The notes beneath the pieces are model-generated. The model saw nothing but the letters and a program-made list of their open reading frames with translations, made no database searches and was not told where the DNA came from. This document shows, piece after piece, positions 36,445 through 51,504 of a stretch of 56,602 nt of DNA. Origin of the DNA: Rhodocyclales bacterium (GTDB lineage Bacteria > Pseudomonadota > Gammaproteobacteria > Burkholderiales > Rhodocyclaceae); assembly GCA_016235745.1 (NCBI GenBank), contig JACRJA010000011.1:1-56602 (forward strand), in the 5' to 3' direction. The translations under genes were made by a program, and so were the position numbers. The stretch's first letter is position 1, and each line of letters starts with the position of its first letter.

Positions 36445-37737
36445 ATGCAGGAAATGACCACGGCATCGGCTTCGTCGGCGGAGCACAAGATGCGGCATGC
36501 GCTGGCCTTGGTGCTCGCCGGCGGGCGCGGCAGCCGGCTCAAGGAGCTCACCCGCTGGCGCGCCAAGCCAGCGCTGCCGTTCGGCGGCAAGTACCGCATC
36601 ATCGATTTCGTGCTGTCCAATTGCGTCAATTCCGGCATCCGCCGTATCGGGGTGCTGACCCAGTACGCGCCGCATTCGCTCATCCGCCACCTGCAGTACG
36701 GCTGGAGCTTTTTGCGCCACGAGATCGGCGAGTTCGTGGCGGTGCTCCCGGCGCATGATGATGGCGCGCATGGCACGCAGCAGGGGGGGTACAGCGGCAC
36801 GGCCGATGCCGTCCGGCAAAACCTCGACATGATCGCCCGCTATCGTCCCGAGCACGTGTTCGTGCTGGCGGGCGATCACATCTACACCATGGATTACGGC
36901 CGCATGCTCGCTGCGCATCTGGACAGCGGCGCCGTGCTCACGGTGGGCTGCATCGAGGTGCCGCGCGCGGCCGCACGCGCTTTCGGCGTGATGTCGGTCG
37001 ATGAACACGGCCGCGTGGTGCAATTCCAGGAAAAGCCCGCCGATCCGCCCGGCCTGCCGGGACGGCCGCATCGCGCGCTCGTCTCGATGGGAATCTACGT
37101 CTTCGACACGGACGTGCTGTGGAAAGAGATGAACCTTGACCATGCCGACTCCCGTTCCACGCACGATTTCGGCGCCGACGTGCTGCCGTCGATGATCGAA
37201 CGGGGAGAGCGGGTGTTCGCCTATCCGTTCGTGAATCAGGCTGGCCGCCCCGACTATTGGCGCGACGTCGGCACGATCGCCGCCTACTGGGAGGCGAACA
37301 TGGACCTGTGCGCCATCGAGCCGGCGCTCAACCTCTACGATGCGGACTGGCCCATCTGGACGTATCAGCCGGCACGCCCCCCGGCCAAGTTTTCTTTCGA
37401 CGAAAAGGGTCGGCGCGGCGAGGCGATCGATTCGCTGGTGGCCGGCGGGGCGATTTTCTCCGGCGCCTCGGTGCGGCGCAGCATCGTGTCGACCGACTGT
37501 TTCCTGCACAGTTATACCCACGTGGAGGATAGCATCCTGTTGCCGCAGGTCGAGATCGGGCGGCATTGCCGCATCCGGCGCGCCATCGTCGATCGCGGCT
37601 GCATTCTGCCTGCGGGCATCGAGATCGGCTACGACCTCGAACACGACCGCGAGCGCTTCGACGTCGATCCCGACTCGGGCATCGTCGTCGTCACGCCGGG
37701 CATGCTGGGGCGCACGCTGCCGCTGGTGGCGAAATGA
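36445..37737 (+). CDS. glgC: GlgC, glucose-1-phosphate adenylyltransferase
   Basis: The 430-residue enzyme makes ADP-glucose, the glycogen precursor. N-terminal motifs: LVLAGGRGSRLKELTRWRAK (nucleotide loop), PALPFGGKYRIIDFVLSNCV and SGTADAVRQNLDMI. HVFVLAGDHIYTMDYG gives the catalytic Asp region, and VVQFQEKPADPPG the glucose-1-phosphate lysine. The last third is a left-handed beta helix (HVEDSILLPQVEIGRHCRIR). Start MQEMTTAS is chosen for AGGAGAGGGG just before; an ATG 33 nt upstream is also in frame. First gene of the glycogen locus, with its stop overlapping glgA. Confidence 0.94.
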   Translation: MQEMTTASASSAEHKMRHALALVLAGGRGSRLKELTRWRAKPALPFGGKYRIIDFVLSNCVNSGIRRIGVLTQYAPHSLIRHLQYGWSFLRHEIGEFVAVLPAHDDGAHGTQQGGYSGTADAVRQNLDMIARYRPEHVFVLAGDHIYTMDYGRMLAAHLDSGAVLTVGCIEVPRAAARAFGVMSVDEHGRVVQFQEKPADPPGLPGRPHRALVSMGIYVFDTDVLWKEMNLDHADSRSTHDFGADVLPSMIERGERVFAYPFVNQAGRPDYWRDVGTIAAYWEANMDLCAIEPALNLYDADWPIWTYQPARPPAKFSFDEKGRRGEAIDSLVAGGAIFSGASVRRSIVSTDCFLHSYTHVEDSILLPQVEIGRHCRIRRAIVDRGCILPAGIEIGYDLEHDRERFDVDPDSGIVVVTPGMLGRTLPLVAK

Positions 37738-39252
37738 AGGGCGTCGCGGAGCACCGCCGCGATCCGGGCGCGCCGCAGGGTGGGCGTGGCGCCGTGAAAA
37801 TCCTCTTTGCCGCCTCCGAACTCTACCCCCTGGTGACGAGCGGCGGGCTCGGCGAAGTCGCGCACGCCTTGCCGCACGCCCTGGCGGCGCTGGGCGAGGA
37901 CGTGACCCTGATGCTTCCCGCCTACCGCTGCGTGCTCGAGCGGCTCGAGGGGCGCGAGGCGACCGGCGAATGCCTGCTGTCCGGCGTCGGCCGTACGCAC
38001 GCGGCGCGGCTGTGGTGGGGGAAGGCGCCGGGGATCCGTCTGCCCTTGCTGCTCGTCGACGTGCCCCCGCTCTACGATCGTCCCGGCACGCCCTACGGCG
38101 AGACGCCGGGGGACGACTGGTGGGACAACGGCGAGCGTTTCGCCGTGTTTGCGCGCGCGGTGGTGGAGGTGGCGATGGGGCGGGTGGCATCGCTGCCGCG
38201 CTTCGACGTGGTGCACGCCAACGACTGGCAGACCGGGCTCGTGCCGGCTTGGCTGTCGCTCGAATCGCCGCGCCCGCGCACCGTCTTCACCATCCACAAT
38301 CTGGCCTACCAAGGGCTCTTCCCCCGCTCTCTCTTTACCGATCTCGGTTTGCCGCCGCACTGGTGGTCGCTCGACGGGCTCGAGTTCTACGGCCAGATGT
38401 CGATGCTCAAAGGGGGCGTCGTCTGGGCGGATCGGGTAACGACGGTCAGCCCGTCCTACGCCGAGGAGATCTGTACGCCGGAATTCGGCTGTGGGCTGGA
38501 CGGCCTCTTGCGCCTATGCCGGGCGCAGGGGCGCTTGCGCGGCATCTTGAACGGAATCGACACCGAGCGCTGGAACCCGGCCACCGACGTGCATCTGGCG
38601 CGGCGCTATTCGGCCCATCGCGGCTGGGTGAGCGCCAAGGCGGTCAATCGCGCCGCTGTGCTCGAAGCGCTCGGCTGTCCGCCGGAAGAGGCGCGGCGCG
38701 AGGTGCCGCTGGCGGGCTTCATCGGCCGGCTGGTGGCGCAGAAAGGCGTCGACCTGCTGCTCGAGGCGCTGCCCGAGGTGCTCGAGCGCACGCCGCTGCG
38801 TTTCGTCGCCCTGGGCTCGGGGCAGGAGCGCTTCGCCCAAGGGCTGGAGGCGCTCGCCCGCGCCTGGCCGCAGCGCGTCTTCGTGCGCCTGGGGTACGAC
38901 GAGCCGCTCGCGCATCGTATCGAGGCCGGCTGCGACGTATTCGTCATGCCCTCGCGCTTCGAACCCTGCGGGCTCAACCAGATGTACAGCATGCGCTATG
39001 GCACACCGCCCGTGGTGCATGCGGTGGGCGGATTGCGCGATACGGTGGTCGACACCCGCGACGAGACGCTCGCCGCGGGCACGGCCACCGGTTTCGTCTT
39101 CACCGAGGCGAGCGCGCCGGCGCTTGCCGCCGCCTTGCGGCGCGCGCTCGCCCATTGGGAGCAAGCTCCCATCTGGCGGGCGATCCAGCGCAACGGCATG
39201 CAGCGGGATTTCGGCTGGCCGCGCCGCGCCGCGGAATATCGGGAGCTCTATC

Positions 39253-39260
<8 letters not shown>
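37734..39260 (+). CDS. glgA: GlgA, glycogen synthase
   Basis: The 508-residue GT5 enzyme extends glycogen from ADP-glucose. The first start overlaps glgC (ATGA); a GTG at 37794 would begin at VKILFAASELYPL, the usual length start. GT-B markers: HANDWQTGLVPAWL, YQGLFPRSLFTDL, VSPSYAEEIC, NGIDTERWNP, GFIGRLVAQKGVDLLLEALP and MPSRFEPCGLNQMYSMRYGT. The N-terminal loop, KTGGLG in most synthases, reads VTSGGLGEV, so the usual ADP-glucose-contacting lysine is missing (Thr35). The C-terminal nucleophile region with the catalytic Glu of FEPCGLNQ is intact. Confidence 0.92.
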
Positions 39261-41795
<2,535 letters not shown>

Positions 41796-41799
<4 letters not shown>

Positions 41800-43685
41800 G
41801 CCGCTCCTCTCCCCTCACCGATCACGACGTCTATCTCTTTCGGGAAGGCAGCCACGCCCACCTCTATGGCAAGCTCGGCTGTCGCCTGGAGGGCGACGGG
41901 GCGCATTTCGCGGTCTGGGCACCCAATGCCCGCAGCGTGGCCGTGATCGGTGAATTCAACGGCTGGGATGCGGACGCGCACCTGCTCCAGGTCCGCGACG
42001 ACGATTCCGGCATCTGGCAAGGGTTCGTGCCCGGCGTGCAGCCGGGGCAGGCATACAAATACCGCCTGCGTTCGCCGTACGCCTCCGAAGCCTTCGACAA
42101 GGGCGACCCGTTCGCCTTCTACTGGGAGGTGCCGCCAGCGAGCGCCTCGCGCGCCTGGCGGCTCGACTACGACTGGGGGGACGCCGCGTGGATGGCCGAG
42201 CGCGGGCGCCGCAACGCGCTGCAGGCTCCCTGGTCGATCTACGAAGTACATCTCGGATCGTGGCGCCGCGTGCCGGAAGAGGGCGATCGTTTCCTGTCCT
42301 ATCGCGAGATCGCCGAGCCGCTCGCCCTCTACGCCCGGGACCTGGGCTTCACGCACGTGGAGCTGCTGCCGATCACCGAACACCCTTTCTACGGCTCCTG
42401 GGGCTATCAGACCACCGGCTACTTCGCGCCCACCGCGCGCTACGGCACGCCGCAGGACTTCATGTTCTTGGTCGATACCCTGCACCGCCACGGCCTAGGC
42501 GTGATCCTCGACTGGGTGCCGTCGCATTTTCCCGACGACCCCTACGGCCTGGCGCGCTTCGACGGCACCTGCCTCTACGAACACGCCGATCCGCGTCAGG
42601 GCTACCACCCCGAGTGGCACAGCGTCCTCTTCAATTACGGCCGCCACGAGGTGCGCTCGTTCCTGCTCTCGAGCGCGATGTTCTGGCTCGACCGCTATCA
42701 TCTGGACGGCCTGCGTGTGGATGCCGTCGCCTCCATGCTCTATCTCGATTACGGCCGCCAGCCCGGCGAATGGATCCCCAACGTCCATGGCGGCAAGGAA
42801 AACCTCGAGGCGGTCGAATTCCTGCGCAAGGCCAATACCCTGATCTACCGCTTCCACCCCGACGTGCAGACCATCGCCGAGGAGTCCACCGCCTGGCCCA
42901 TGGTCTCGCGCCCGGTGCATCTGGGGGGCCTGGGCTTCGGCATGAAGTGGAACCTCGGCTGGATGCACGACACGCTCGACTACTTCCGCCACGACCCGAT
43001 CCATCGCACATACCACCACGACCGGCTCACCTTCAGCCTGTGGTACGCCTTCAACGAGAACTTCGTCCTGCCGCTGTCGCACGACGAAGTGGTCCACGGC
43101 AAAGGGGCGCTCCTCGACAAGATGCCCGGCGACGACTGGCAGCGATGCGCCAATCTGCGCCTGCTCTACGGCTACCAATGGGCGCATCCGGGCAAGAAAC
43201 TGCTCTTCATGGGCGGCGAGTTCGGGCAGAAGCGCGAGTGGAACCACGACTCCAGCCTCGACTGGCACCTGCTGGCACAGCCCGAGCACGAGGGGATCCG
43301 CCGCTGGGTCGCGGATCTCAACGCCTGCTACGTTGCCACGCCGGCGCTGCACCAGCGCGACTTCGACGCCGAGGGCTTCGCATGGGTCGATTGCCAGGAC
43401 GTGGCAGCGAGCGTGCTTGCGTTTCTGCGCCAGGCGCCCGCTGCGCCCCCCGTGTTGGTAGTGGCCAACTTCACTCCGGTGCCGCGCTACGGCTACCGCA
43501 TCGGCGTGCACCAAGGGGGATACTGGCGCGAACGGCTCAATTCCGACGCCGCCTGCTACGGCGGCAGCAACCTGGGCAACGCCGGCGGCGTCTGGGCCGA
43601 GGACGTCCCGGCCCACGGCCGGGCACACTCGCTCGCGCTCACCCTGCCGCCGCTGGCCGTGCTCTATCTCGAACCCGGCGGCTGA
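41796..43685 (+). CDS. glgB: GlgB, 1,4-alpha-glucan branching enzyme
   Basis: The 629-residue GH13 enzyme makes alpha-1,6 branches. A CBM48 domain comes first ([20 protein letters not shown]), then the barrel with [39 protein letters not shown] (nucleophile Asp309), [10 protein letters not shown] (acid Glu362 or 363) and [20 protein letters not shown]. The C-terminal beta domain ends [11 protein letters not shown]. It lacks the extra N-terminal carbohydrate domain of E. coli GlgB (about 730 residues), the short form common in other bacteria. About 30 bp with TCAGGAGG lead to glgX. Confidence 0.94.
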
Positions 43686-43718
43686 ACCCCGCCACCTCGT
43701 CGTCAGGAGGATCGCCCG

Positions 43719-45845
<2,127 letters not shown>

Positions 45846-45851
45846 GGCGGT

Positions 45852-48038
45852 ATGACGAACGGAGATCGGGAAGCGCTCGAGCGGCTGGCACGCGCAGCCG
45901 GCATCGCCGAGTCCTACTACGACATCTGGGGGCAGTTGCACCTCACGCGCGACGAGACGCGGGTGGCCCTACTGCGAGCGATGGGGATGCTTGCGGCGCC
46001 GGAGGACGCAGCCAAGGCGCTGGCCGAGCACGAACGAGCCTCTTGGCTCGACGGCCTCGATCCCGTCACCGTCGTGCGCCAGGACGCCCTGCCGTATCGC
46101 ATCCCTTATCGCTGCGCCGAGCACCTGGCCCACGAAAACCACCGCTGGACGCTGTGGCTCGAACAGGGAGAGATGCGGGAAGGAACCTTCCCGCCGGCGC
46201 TGCTCGAGCTCGGCGAGCGGCGAGAGATCGACGGGCTCGCTTACCTCGCCGTGAATTTCTACTGGCACAGCCCTCTGCCCCTGGGCGAACACCGCTTTTG
46301 CCTCGAATCGCCCGGTGGCGCCGTGTGCCAGACCCGCCTCATCGTGACCCCGGCGCAATGCCACACGCCCGAGGCGCTCGCCAGCGGGCAGCGTATCTGG
46401 GGCCTGGCGCTGCAGCTCTATGCGCTGCGCAGCGAGCGCAACTGGGGCATGGGGGATTTCACCGACCTCGCGCAGGCGATCGAAATCGCCGCCGCGGCCG
46501 GCGCCGCGATCATCGGCCTCAATCCCCTGCATGCGCTGCACGCGCACGACCCCGAGCGCGCCAGCCCTTACAGTCCTTCGAGCCGGAGCTTCCTCAATCC
46601 GCTCTACCTCGACGTCGAAGCCATTCCCGAATTCGCCGAATGCGCCGCCGCCCAGGCGGAGGTGGCCGATCCGGCGTTCCAGAGCCGTCTGCAGGCGCTC
46701 CGGGCGACGGACCGGGTCGAGTATGCGGCGCTCGCCGAATGCAAGACGCGCATCCTGCGGCGACTCTTCGCCCATTTCCAGCAGCGGCATCTGGCCGCCG
46801 ATACCCCACGCGCCGCCGCCTATCGCCGCTTCCTCTCCCAGCAGGGCGAGGCGCTGCAGCACTTCGCCGTGCATCAGGCACTGCAGCAGCACTGGCAGCG
46901 CCTCGACCCCGCCGCCTGGGGCTGGCCGGCCTGGCCCGAAGCCTATCGCCGCCCCGGCAGCGACGCGGTGCGCCATCATGCCGCAGCGTACGCCGACGAA
47001 GTGCACTACCACGCCTGGCTGCAATGGCTCGCCGACGAGCAGCTGGCCGCGTGCATGCGCCGGGGCAAGGAATGCGGCGTGATGCTCTATCTCGACCTCG
47101 CGCTCTCGGTCGAGCGCGGCGGCGCCGACACCTGGATGCAGCAAGACCTCTACGCCCTGACGGCGAGCATCGGCGCGCCGCCCGACGATTTCAATCCCTT
47201 GGGGCAGGATTGGGGGCTGCCGCCGTGGATTCCCCTGCGCCTGCGCCGCGCCGAATATGCGCCGTTCGCGGCGACGCTGCGCGCCAACATGCGCCACGGC
47301 GCCGCCCTGCGCTTCGACCACGTGATGGCGCTGATGCGCTTGTTTTGGATTCCGCCGGCAGGGCAGCCCCGCGACGGCTGCTACGTCCATTATCCCTTAA
47401 ACGACATGCTCGGCGTCATGGCCTTGCACAGCGTGCGGCAATCCTGCCTGGTAGTGGGCGAAGACCTCGGCACGGTGCCCGACGAGCTGCGCGCCGCCCT
47501 GGCGCCCATGGGCGTGCTGTCGATCCGCGTGCTGCCGTTCGAGCGCAGCGGCGACGGGACGTTCAAACCGCCTGCCGCCTATCCCCGCCAGGCGGTGGTG
47601 GCCGTCGGCAGCCACGATCTCCCCACGCTGGCGGGCTATTGGAGCGAACACGATCTGGCCGCGCGCACCCGTCTGGGCTGGATCGCGCCGCAAGCGCAAG
47701 CCAGCTTGCACGCCGAGCGGCAAGGGGCGCGGGCGCAGCTGTGCGCCGCCTTGGCGCGCGAGGGCCTATTGCCCCCCGGGGTCGATCCGCGCGAAACGAC
47801 GATGACCCCCTCTTTGATGCTGGCGATCCACGAGTACCTCGCCCGCACGCCGGCCTGCGTGATGATGGTGCAGCTGGAGGACGTCTTCGGGCAGACGGAG
47901 CAGGTCAATTTTCCCGGCACCACCACCGAATATCCGAACTGGCGCATCAAGCTACCGGTGGCGCTGGAGCGCTGGGCCGCCGAGCCGAACTTCGTGGCCG
48001 TGGCCCAGCGCATGCAGCGCGCCGGGCGCGGCCGCTGA
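45852..48038 (+). CDS. malQ: MalQ, 4-alpha-glucanotransferase
   Basis: The 728-residue GH77 amylomaltase disproportionates the maltooligosaccharides left after debranching so that GlgP can use them. Motifs: WGLALQLYALRSERNWGMGD, LNPLHALHAHDPERASPYSP, RFDHVMALMRLFWIP (nucleophile Asp489), VVGEDLGTVPDELR (acid Glu537) and SHDLPTLAGYWSEHDL. The N-terminal domain of about 140 residues is of the longer bacterial type. It ends the glycogen operon; 54 bp later ubiK begins with its own spacing. Confidence 0.93.
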   Translation: MTNGDREALERLARAAGIAESYYDIWGQLHLTRDETRVALLRAMGMLAAPEDAAKALAEHERASWLDGLDPVTVVRQDALPYRIPYRCAEHLAHENHRWTLWLEQGEMREGTFPPALLELGERREIDGLAYLAVNFYWHSPLPLGEHRFCLESPGGAVCQTRLIVTPAQCHTPEALASGQRIWGLALQLYALRSERNWGMGDFTDLAQAIEIAAAAGAAIIGLNPLHALHAHDPERASPYSPSSRSFLNPLYLDVEAIPEFAECAAAQAEVADPAFQSRLQALRATDRVEYAALAECKTRILRRLFAHFQQRHLAADTPRAAAYRRFLSQQGEALQHFAVHQALQQHWQRLDPAAWGWPAWPEAYRRPGSDAVRHHAAAYADEVHYHAWLQWLADEQLAACMRRGKECGVMLYLDLALSVERGGADTWMQQDLYALTASIGAPPDDFNPLGQDWGLPPWIPLRLRRAEYAPFAATLRANMRHGAALRFDHVMALMRLFWIPPAGQPRDGCYVHYPLNDMLGVMALHSVRQSCLVVGEDLGTVPDELRAALAPMGVLSIRVLPFERSGDGTFKPPAAYPRQAVVAVGSHDLPTLAGYWSEHDLAARTRLGWIAPQAQASLHAERQGARAQLCAALAREGLLPPGVDPRETTMTPSLMLAIHEYLARTPACVMMVQLEDVFGQTEQVNFPGTTTEYPNWRIKLPVALERWAAEPNFVAVAQRMQRAGRGR

Positions 48039-48092
48039 GCCCGTGCTACACTCTTGCCCAGATCGTTTTCTTCTCCCGTCTTGGAGTCTGTC

Positions 48093-48347
48093 ATGACCGC
48101 ACCCCCCATGTTCGACGAACTCGCGCAGAAACTCAAGCACCTCGCCGAGACGAGCCCGCTCAAGGATTTCGAGAAGAACGCCAAGGCGCTGCTCGCCTCC
48201 ATGTTCGAGCGCATGGATCTCGTCACCCGTGAAGAATTCGAAGCGCAGCGCGAGCTGACGATCAAGCTGCGCCAAGAACTCGCCGAGCTCGAACGCCGCG
48301 TGGGCCTGCTCGAAGCCCAGCTCGGCGGCGGCGCGGACGAAGACTGA
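48093..48347 (+). CDS. ubiK: UbiK ubiquinone-biosynthesis accessory factor
   Basis: The 84-residue membrane-fusogenic (BMFP/YqiC) protein has an N-terminal amphipathic helix (FDELAQKLKHLAETSPLKDF, KNAKALLASMFERMDL) and a C-terminal coiled coil (VTREEFEAQRELTIKLRQEL, ERRVGLLEAQL) that forms trimers. It works with UbiJ in the soluble ubiquinone complex. TTGGAG before the ATG is the ribosome site. It is followed by a strong intrinsic terminator and is not part of glycogen metabolism. Confidence 0.92.
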   Translation: MTAPPMFDELAQKLKHLAETSPLKDFEKNAKALLASMFERMDLVTREEFEAQRELTIKLRQELAELERRVGLLEAQLGGGADED

Positions 48348-48382
48348 TTTCGCGCTGCGGACAAGGCAGCGCCGTTTTGAAT

Positions 48383-48416
48383 GGAAAAGCCGGCCTGAGG
48401 GCCGGCTTTTCCTTTT
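48383..48416 (+). terminator. intrinsic terminator after ubiK
   Basis: A perfect 13-bp stem, GGAAAAGCCGGCC with loop TGAG and GGCCGGCTTTTCC, is followed by TTTT. It closes the ubiK transcript and isolates the CRISPR-Cas locus on its right. Confidence 0.92.
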
Positions 48417-48517
48417 GGGGCTGTCAATGAATCCGGGTATCGCTTTCGCCTTTCATGTTCATGACGATTGCGCTATCATGGAACGAGCATCCGGTATGAC
48501 TTCCGGGGAGGGGAAGC

Positions 48518-50761
48518 ATGCCTTATATTGCCCACGTCACCTACGATGCACAACGAGAAGCGTGGCGTGCGCCGCACGATCTCGCAGAGCACCTGCGCGA
48601 AACAGGAAAACTCGCGGCGCAGTTCGCCGAACGCTATGGCTCCGACTGGGCAAGGCTTGCCGGGCTGTGGCACGATCTGGGAAAATACCGCCCTCGCTTT
48701 CAGCGCTATATCCGCCACAAGAGCGGCTATGAGCCGGATGCCCACATCAAGGGCGAGATGGGCAAGGTGCCGCACTCCGGCGCCGGGGCCTTGCTGGCCT
48801 GCGATCGGTTCGGTCTGCAGGGGCGGGTGCTTGCCTATCTCATCGCCGGACACCATGCCGGGCTCGACGACTGGTACGGCGGCTTGCGTGAGCGTCTGGC
48901 GGATCCGGCTGTCCGTACCGAGCTTCTCGAGGCGCTTGCTGAACCCATCCCGCCAGAGGTGGCCGATTCTGGATCTTTTCAACCCGACCTGAAAAAAGTC
49001 CCGGGTGGAAGTGCCGGTTTCGCGCTGTGGGTGAGGCTGCTTTTCTCCGCTCTGGTCGACGCGGACTTCCTCGATACCGAGCGCTACATGTCGCCTGCCA
49101 CGTTCGCGGCACGCAACTGCTGGCCGACTTTGCCCGAACTGGTATCGCGCTTCGATGCCTTCATGGCGTGCAAGTCGCGTGAAGCCGCACCGACTCAGGT
49201 CAATGGCGTGCGTGCCGAGGTGCTGCGGCAATGTCTCGATGCCGCGCAACAGCCTCCGGGCATCTTCTCGCTCACGGTGCCCACCGGTGGTGGAAAGACG
49301 CTCTCCAGCATGGCGTTTGCACTCGCGCACGCCATAAAGCACGGCAAGCGGCGCATCCTCTATGCCATTCCCTATACAAGCATCATCGAACAGACGGCCG
49401 AAGTCTTTCGCGCCGTCTTCGGTAAAGACGCGATCGTGGAGCATCACAGCAACGTGGCGTCTTCGCCCGAGCGAGAGACCTCCGCCTCGCGCCTCGCCTG
49501 CGAGAACTGGGATGCGCCCATCATCGTAACCACCAACGTCCAGCTCTTCGAATCGCTCTTCGCCGATCGCCCCTCGCGCTGCCGCAAGCTGCACAACCTC
49601 GTCGATAGCGTCATCGTGCTCGACGAGGCGCATCTGCTGCCACCGCAGTTTTTGCAACCCATCCTGGATGTCATGAACCTGCTTGCCGGGCACTACGGCG
49701 TAACCTTTGTGCTTTCGACCGCCACCCAGCCCGTGCTCGCCAGCCGACAGACGTTCGACGCGCGCAAGAACGTGCGTGGGCTGAACAACGTACGCGAGAT
49801 CATCTCCGATCCCGACGATCTCTATGAACGGCTCGACCGGGTGCAGGTGCACCTGCCCACCGATTGGCACGCGCGTTACGATTGGCCTGGCTTGGCGCAG
49901 GAGCTCATGCGCCATGTCTCGGTGCTTGCCATCGTCAATACCCGTGCGCACGCCCGCACCTTGTGGCGGGAAATGCCCGAAGGAGCGCTGCACTTGTCGG
50001 CGCTCATGTGTCCGGCGCATCGCTCGGCGGTGATTGGGCGCATCAAGGAGCGTTTGAATTCGGGTATTCCAACCCGCGTGATCAGCACCCAGCTGGTAGA
50101 GGCGGGGGTCGACCTCGATTTCCCCGTCGTCTATCGGGCGCTCGCTGGGCTCGATTCCATTGCCCAGGCAGCCGGGCGCTGCAATCGCGAGGGCAAGCTA
50201 TCTGGAAAGGGCCAGGTGGTCGTGTTCCTTCCTCCCCAGCCATCGCCGCCCGGCCTCTTGAGAAAAGGAGAAGACGCCTGTCGTAAGGTCTTGTACGGCA
50301 TCGACGGAAACCCGCTGAAGCGATCCTTGTTCTCCGCCTACTTCACGCAGTTCTACTACGATTGCGATCTCGACGAAAAAGGCATTGGGCAGATGATCGC
50401 CCCCGGAAAGGAACTGGACGTACGGTTTCGCTCGGCGGCTGAGGCTTTCCGCCTCATCGACGACAAAGATACTGCTCCCGTCGTCGTGCGCTACTACGGT
50501 GAAGCAGGGAATGACCGCCGCGTCGATGAGCTGCTCGCCCTCATCGAACGCGACGGCCCCCAACGCTGGCTGTTTCGCCAACTCCAGCCCTACATGGTCA
50601 CGCTCTATCACAGAGATGTCATGCGATTGCTTTCTCAGGGTGAGATCCGTGAGATGATACCGGGCTTGTTCGTTCAAACCAGCGACTGGCTCTACCATCC
50701 GATACTCGGTTTCGATCCTCAGGATGGAACGGGCACCGATCCCGCCATGACCATCGTTTGA
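48518..50761 (+). CDS. cas3: Cas3, type I-C nuclease-helicase
   Basis: The 747-residue effector nuclease is recruited to Cascade-bound target DNA, nicks it and degrades it while unwinding. The HD domain leads (APHDLAEHL, LAGLWHDLGKYRPRF with His52-Asp53, LIAGHHAGLDDW). The helicase follows: VPTGGGKTLSSMAFALAHA (Lys260), TNVQLFESLFADRPSRCRK, VILDEAHLLPPQFL (about 365-375) and the second RecA domain with ISTQLVEAGVDLDFPVVYRA, AQAAGRCNREGK. All catalytic residues are present. GGGGAGGGGAAGC precedes the ATG. The operon promoter may be the TATCAT at 48474-48479 with a poor -35. Confidence 0.95.
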   Translation: MPYIAHVTYDAQREAWRAPHDLAEHLRETGKLAAQFAERYGSDWARLAGLWHDLGKYRPRFQRYIRHKSGYEPDAHIKGEMGKVPHSGAGALLACDRFGLQGRVLAYLIAGHHAGLDDWYGGLRERLADPAVRTELLEALAEPIPPEVADSGSFQPDLKKVPGGSAGFALWVRLLFSALVDADFLDTERYMSPATFAARNCWPTLPELVSRFDAFMACKSREAAPTQVNGVRAEVLRQCLDAAQQPPGIFSLTVPTGGGKTLSSMAFALAHAIKHGKRRILYAIPYTSIIEQTAEVFRAVFGKDAIVEHHSNVASSPERETSASRLACENWDAPIIVTTNVQLFESLFADRPSRCRKLHNLVDSVIVLDEAHLLPPQFLQPILDVMNLLAGHYGVTFVLSTATQPVLASRQTFDARKNVRGLNNVREIISDPDDLYERLDRVQVHLPTDWHARYDWPGLAQELMRHVSVLAIVNTRAHARTLWREMPEGALHLSALMCPAHRSAVIGRIKERLNSGIPTRVISTQLVEAGVDLDFPVVYRALAGLDSIAQAAGRCNREGKLSGKGQVVVFLPPQPSPPGLLRKGEDACRKVLYGIDGNPLKRSLFSAYFTQFYYDCDLDEKGIGQMIAPGKELDVRFRSAAEAFRLIDDKDTAPVVVRYYGEAGNDRRVDELLALIERDGPQRWLFRQLQPYMVTLYHRDVMRLLSQGEIREMIPGLFVQTSDWLYHPILGFDPQDGTGTDPAMTIV

Positions 50762-50778
50762 TTCCAGCGAGGAATTTT

Positions 50779-51504
50779 ATGTCGATAAAATTCTGTCTCG
50801 AACTGTCCGCTCCTTTGGCCTGCTTCACGCGCCCCGAAATGAAAGTCGAGCGCGTGAGCTACGAGGTGATCACGCCGTCGGCCTCGCGTGCCTGTTTCGA
50901 GGCGATCCTGTGGAAACCGCGTATCCGCTGGCACATTCGCCTCATCGAGGTGCTCGAACCGATCCGCTGGGTGAACATCAGGCGCAACGAAGTTGCCAAC
51001 GTCATTGCAACGCGCAGCATCGAGGAGGCGATGGACTCCGGTACGGGGATCCTTGCTCAGTACGTCGACGAAGAACGCCAGCAGCGCGCAACTCTTCTGT
51101 TGCGCGACGTGGCCTACCGCATTCATGCCGAGATGGAATTCTTGCCGCATCGCCATGTGTATCGGCGGCTTGGCGACTCCCGAGACATCGCCTTGACGTC
51201 GCAGGATGACGAGACGCCGCAGAAATATGCCGAAATGTTCATGCGTCGCGCCCGCAAGGGGCAATGCGTCAATCAGCCTTATCTTGGGACGCGCGAATTC
51301 GCCGCCGCCTTCCGGCTCGTGGAGCATCCGGACGAGGAGCGAGCGCGCCGCCCCCCCATCGATGAGACGCGCGAGCTCGGTTACATGCTATACGATTTGG
51401 ATTACAGCGATCCGCTCGATCCGCGGCCGATGTTTTTCAAGGCGCGGCTCGTACAAGGCGTCGTCGAGGTTCCAGCGTGGGATGCGCCAGAGGTGAAAAA
51501 ATGA
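50779..51504 (+). CDS. cas5c: Cas5c, crRNA-processing subunit
   Basis: The protein has 241 residues from MSIKFCLELSAPLACFTRPE; GCGAGGAATTTT precedes the ATG. In type I-C, Cas5c replaces Cas6: it cuts the repeat RNA at the 3' base of its hairpin, leaving an 11-nt 5' handle, and then stays in Cascade. The RAMP fold, the region KVERVSYEVITPSASRACFE and the catalytic Tyr/Lys/His environment around WHIRLIEVLEPIRWVNIRRN, are present; the exact catalytic triad cannot be assigned by eye. Its stop overlaps the cas8c start (ATGA). It is the enzyme expected to act on the repeat-like element at 54210-54246. Confidence 0.93.
   Translation: MSIKFCLELSAPLACFTRPEMKVERVSYEVITPSASRACFEAILWKPRIRWHIRLIEVLEPIRWVNIRRNEVANVIATRSIEEAMDSGTGILAQYVDEERQQRATLLLRDVAYRIHAEMEFLPHRHVYRRLGDSRDIALTSQDDETPQKYAEMFMRRARKGQCVNQPYLGTREFAAAFRLVEHPDEERARRPPIDETRELGYMLYDLDYSDPLDPRPMFFKARLVQGVVEVPAWDAPEVKK

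Noticed and set aside
48415-48517. A small gene before cas3
   Set aside because: Frames here have no ribosome site and no family resemblance, and run into cas3 in another phase.
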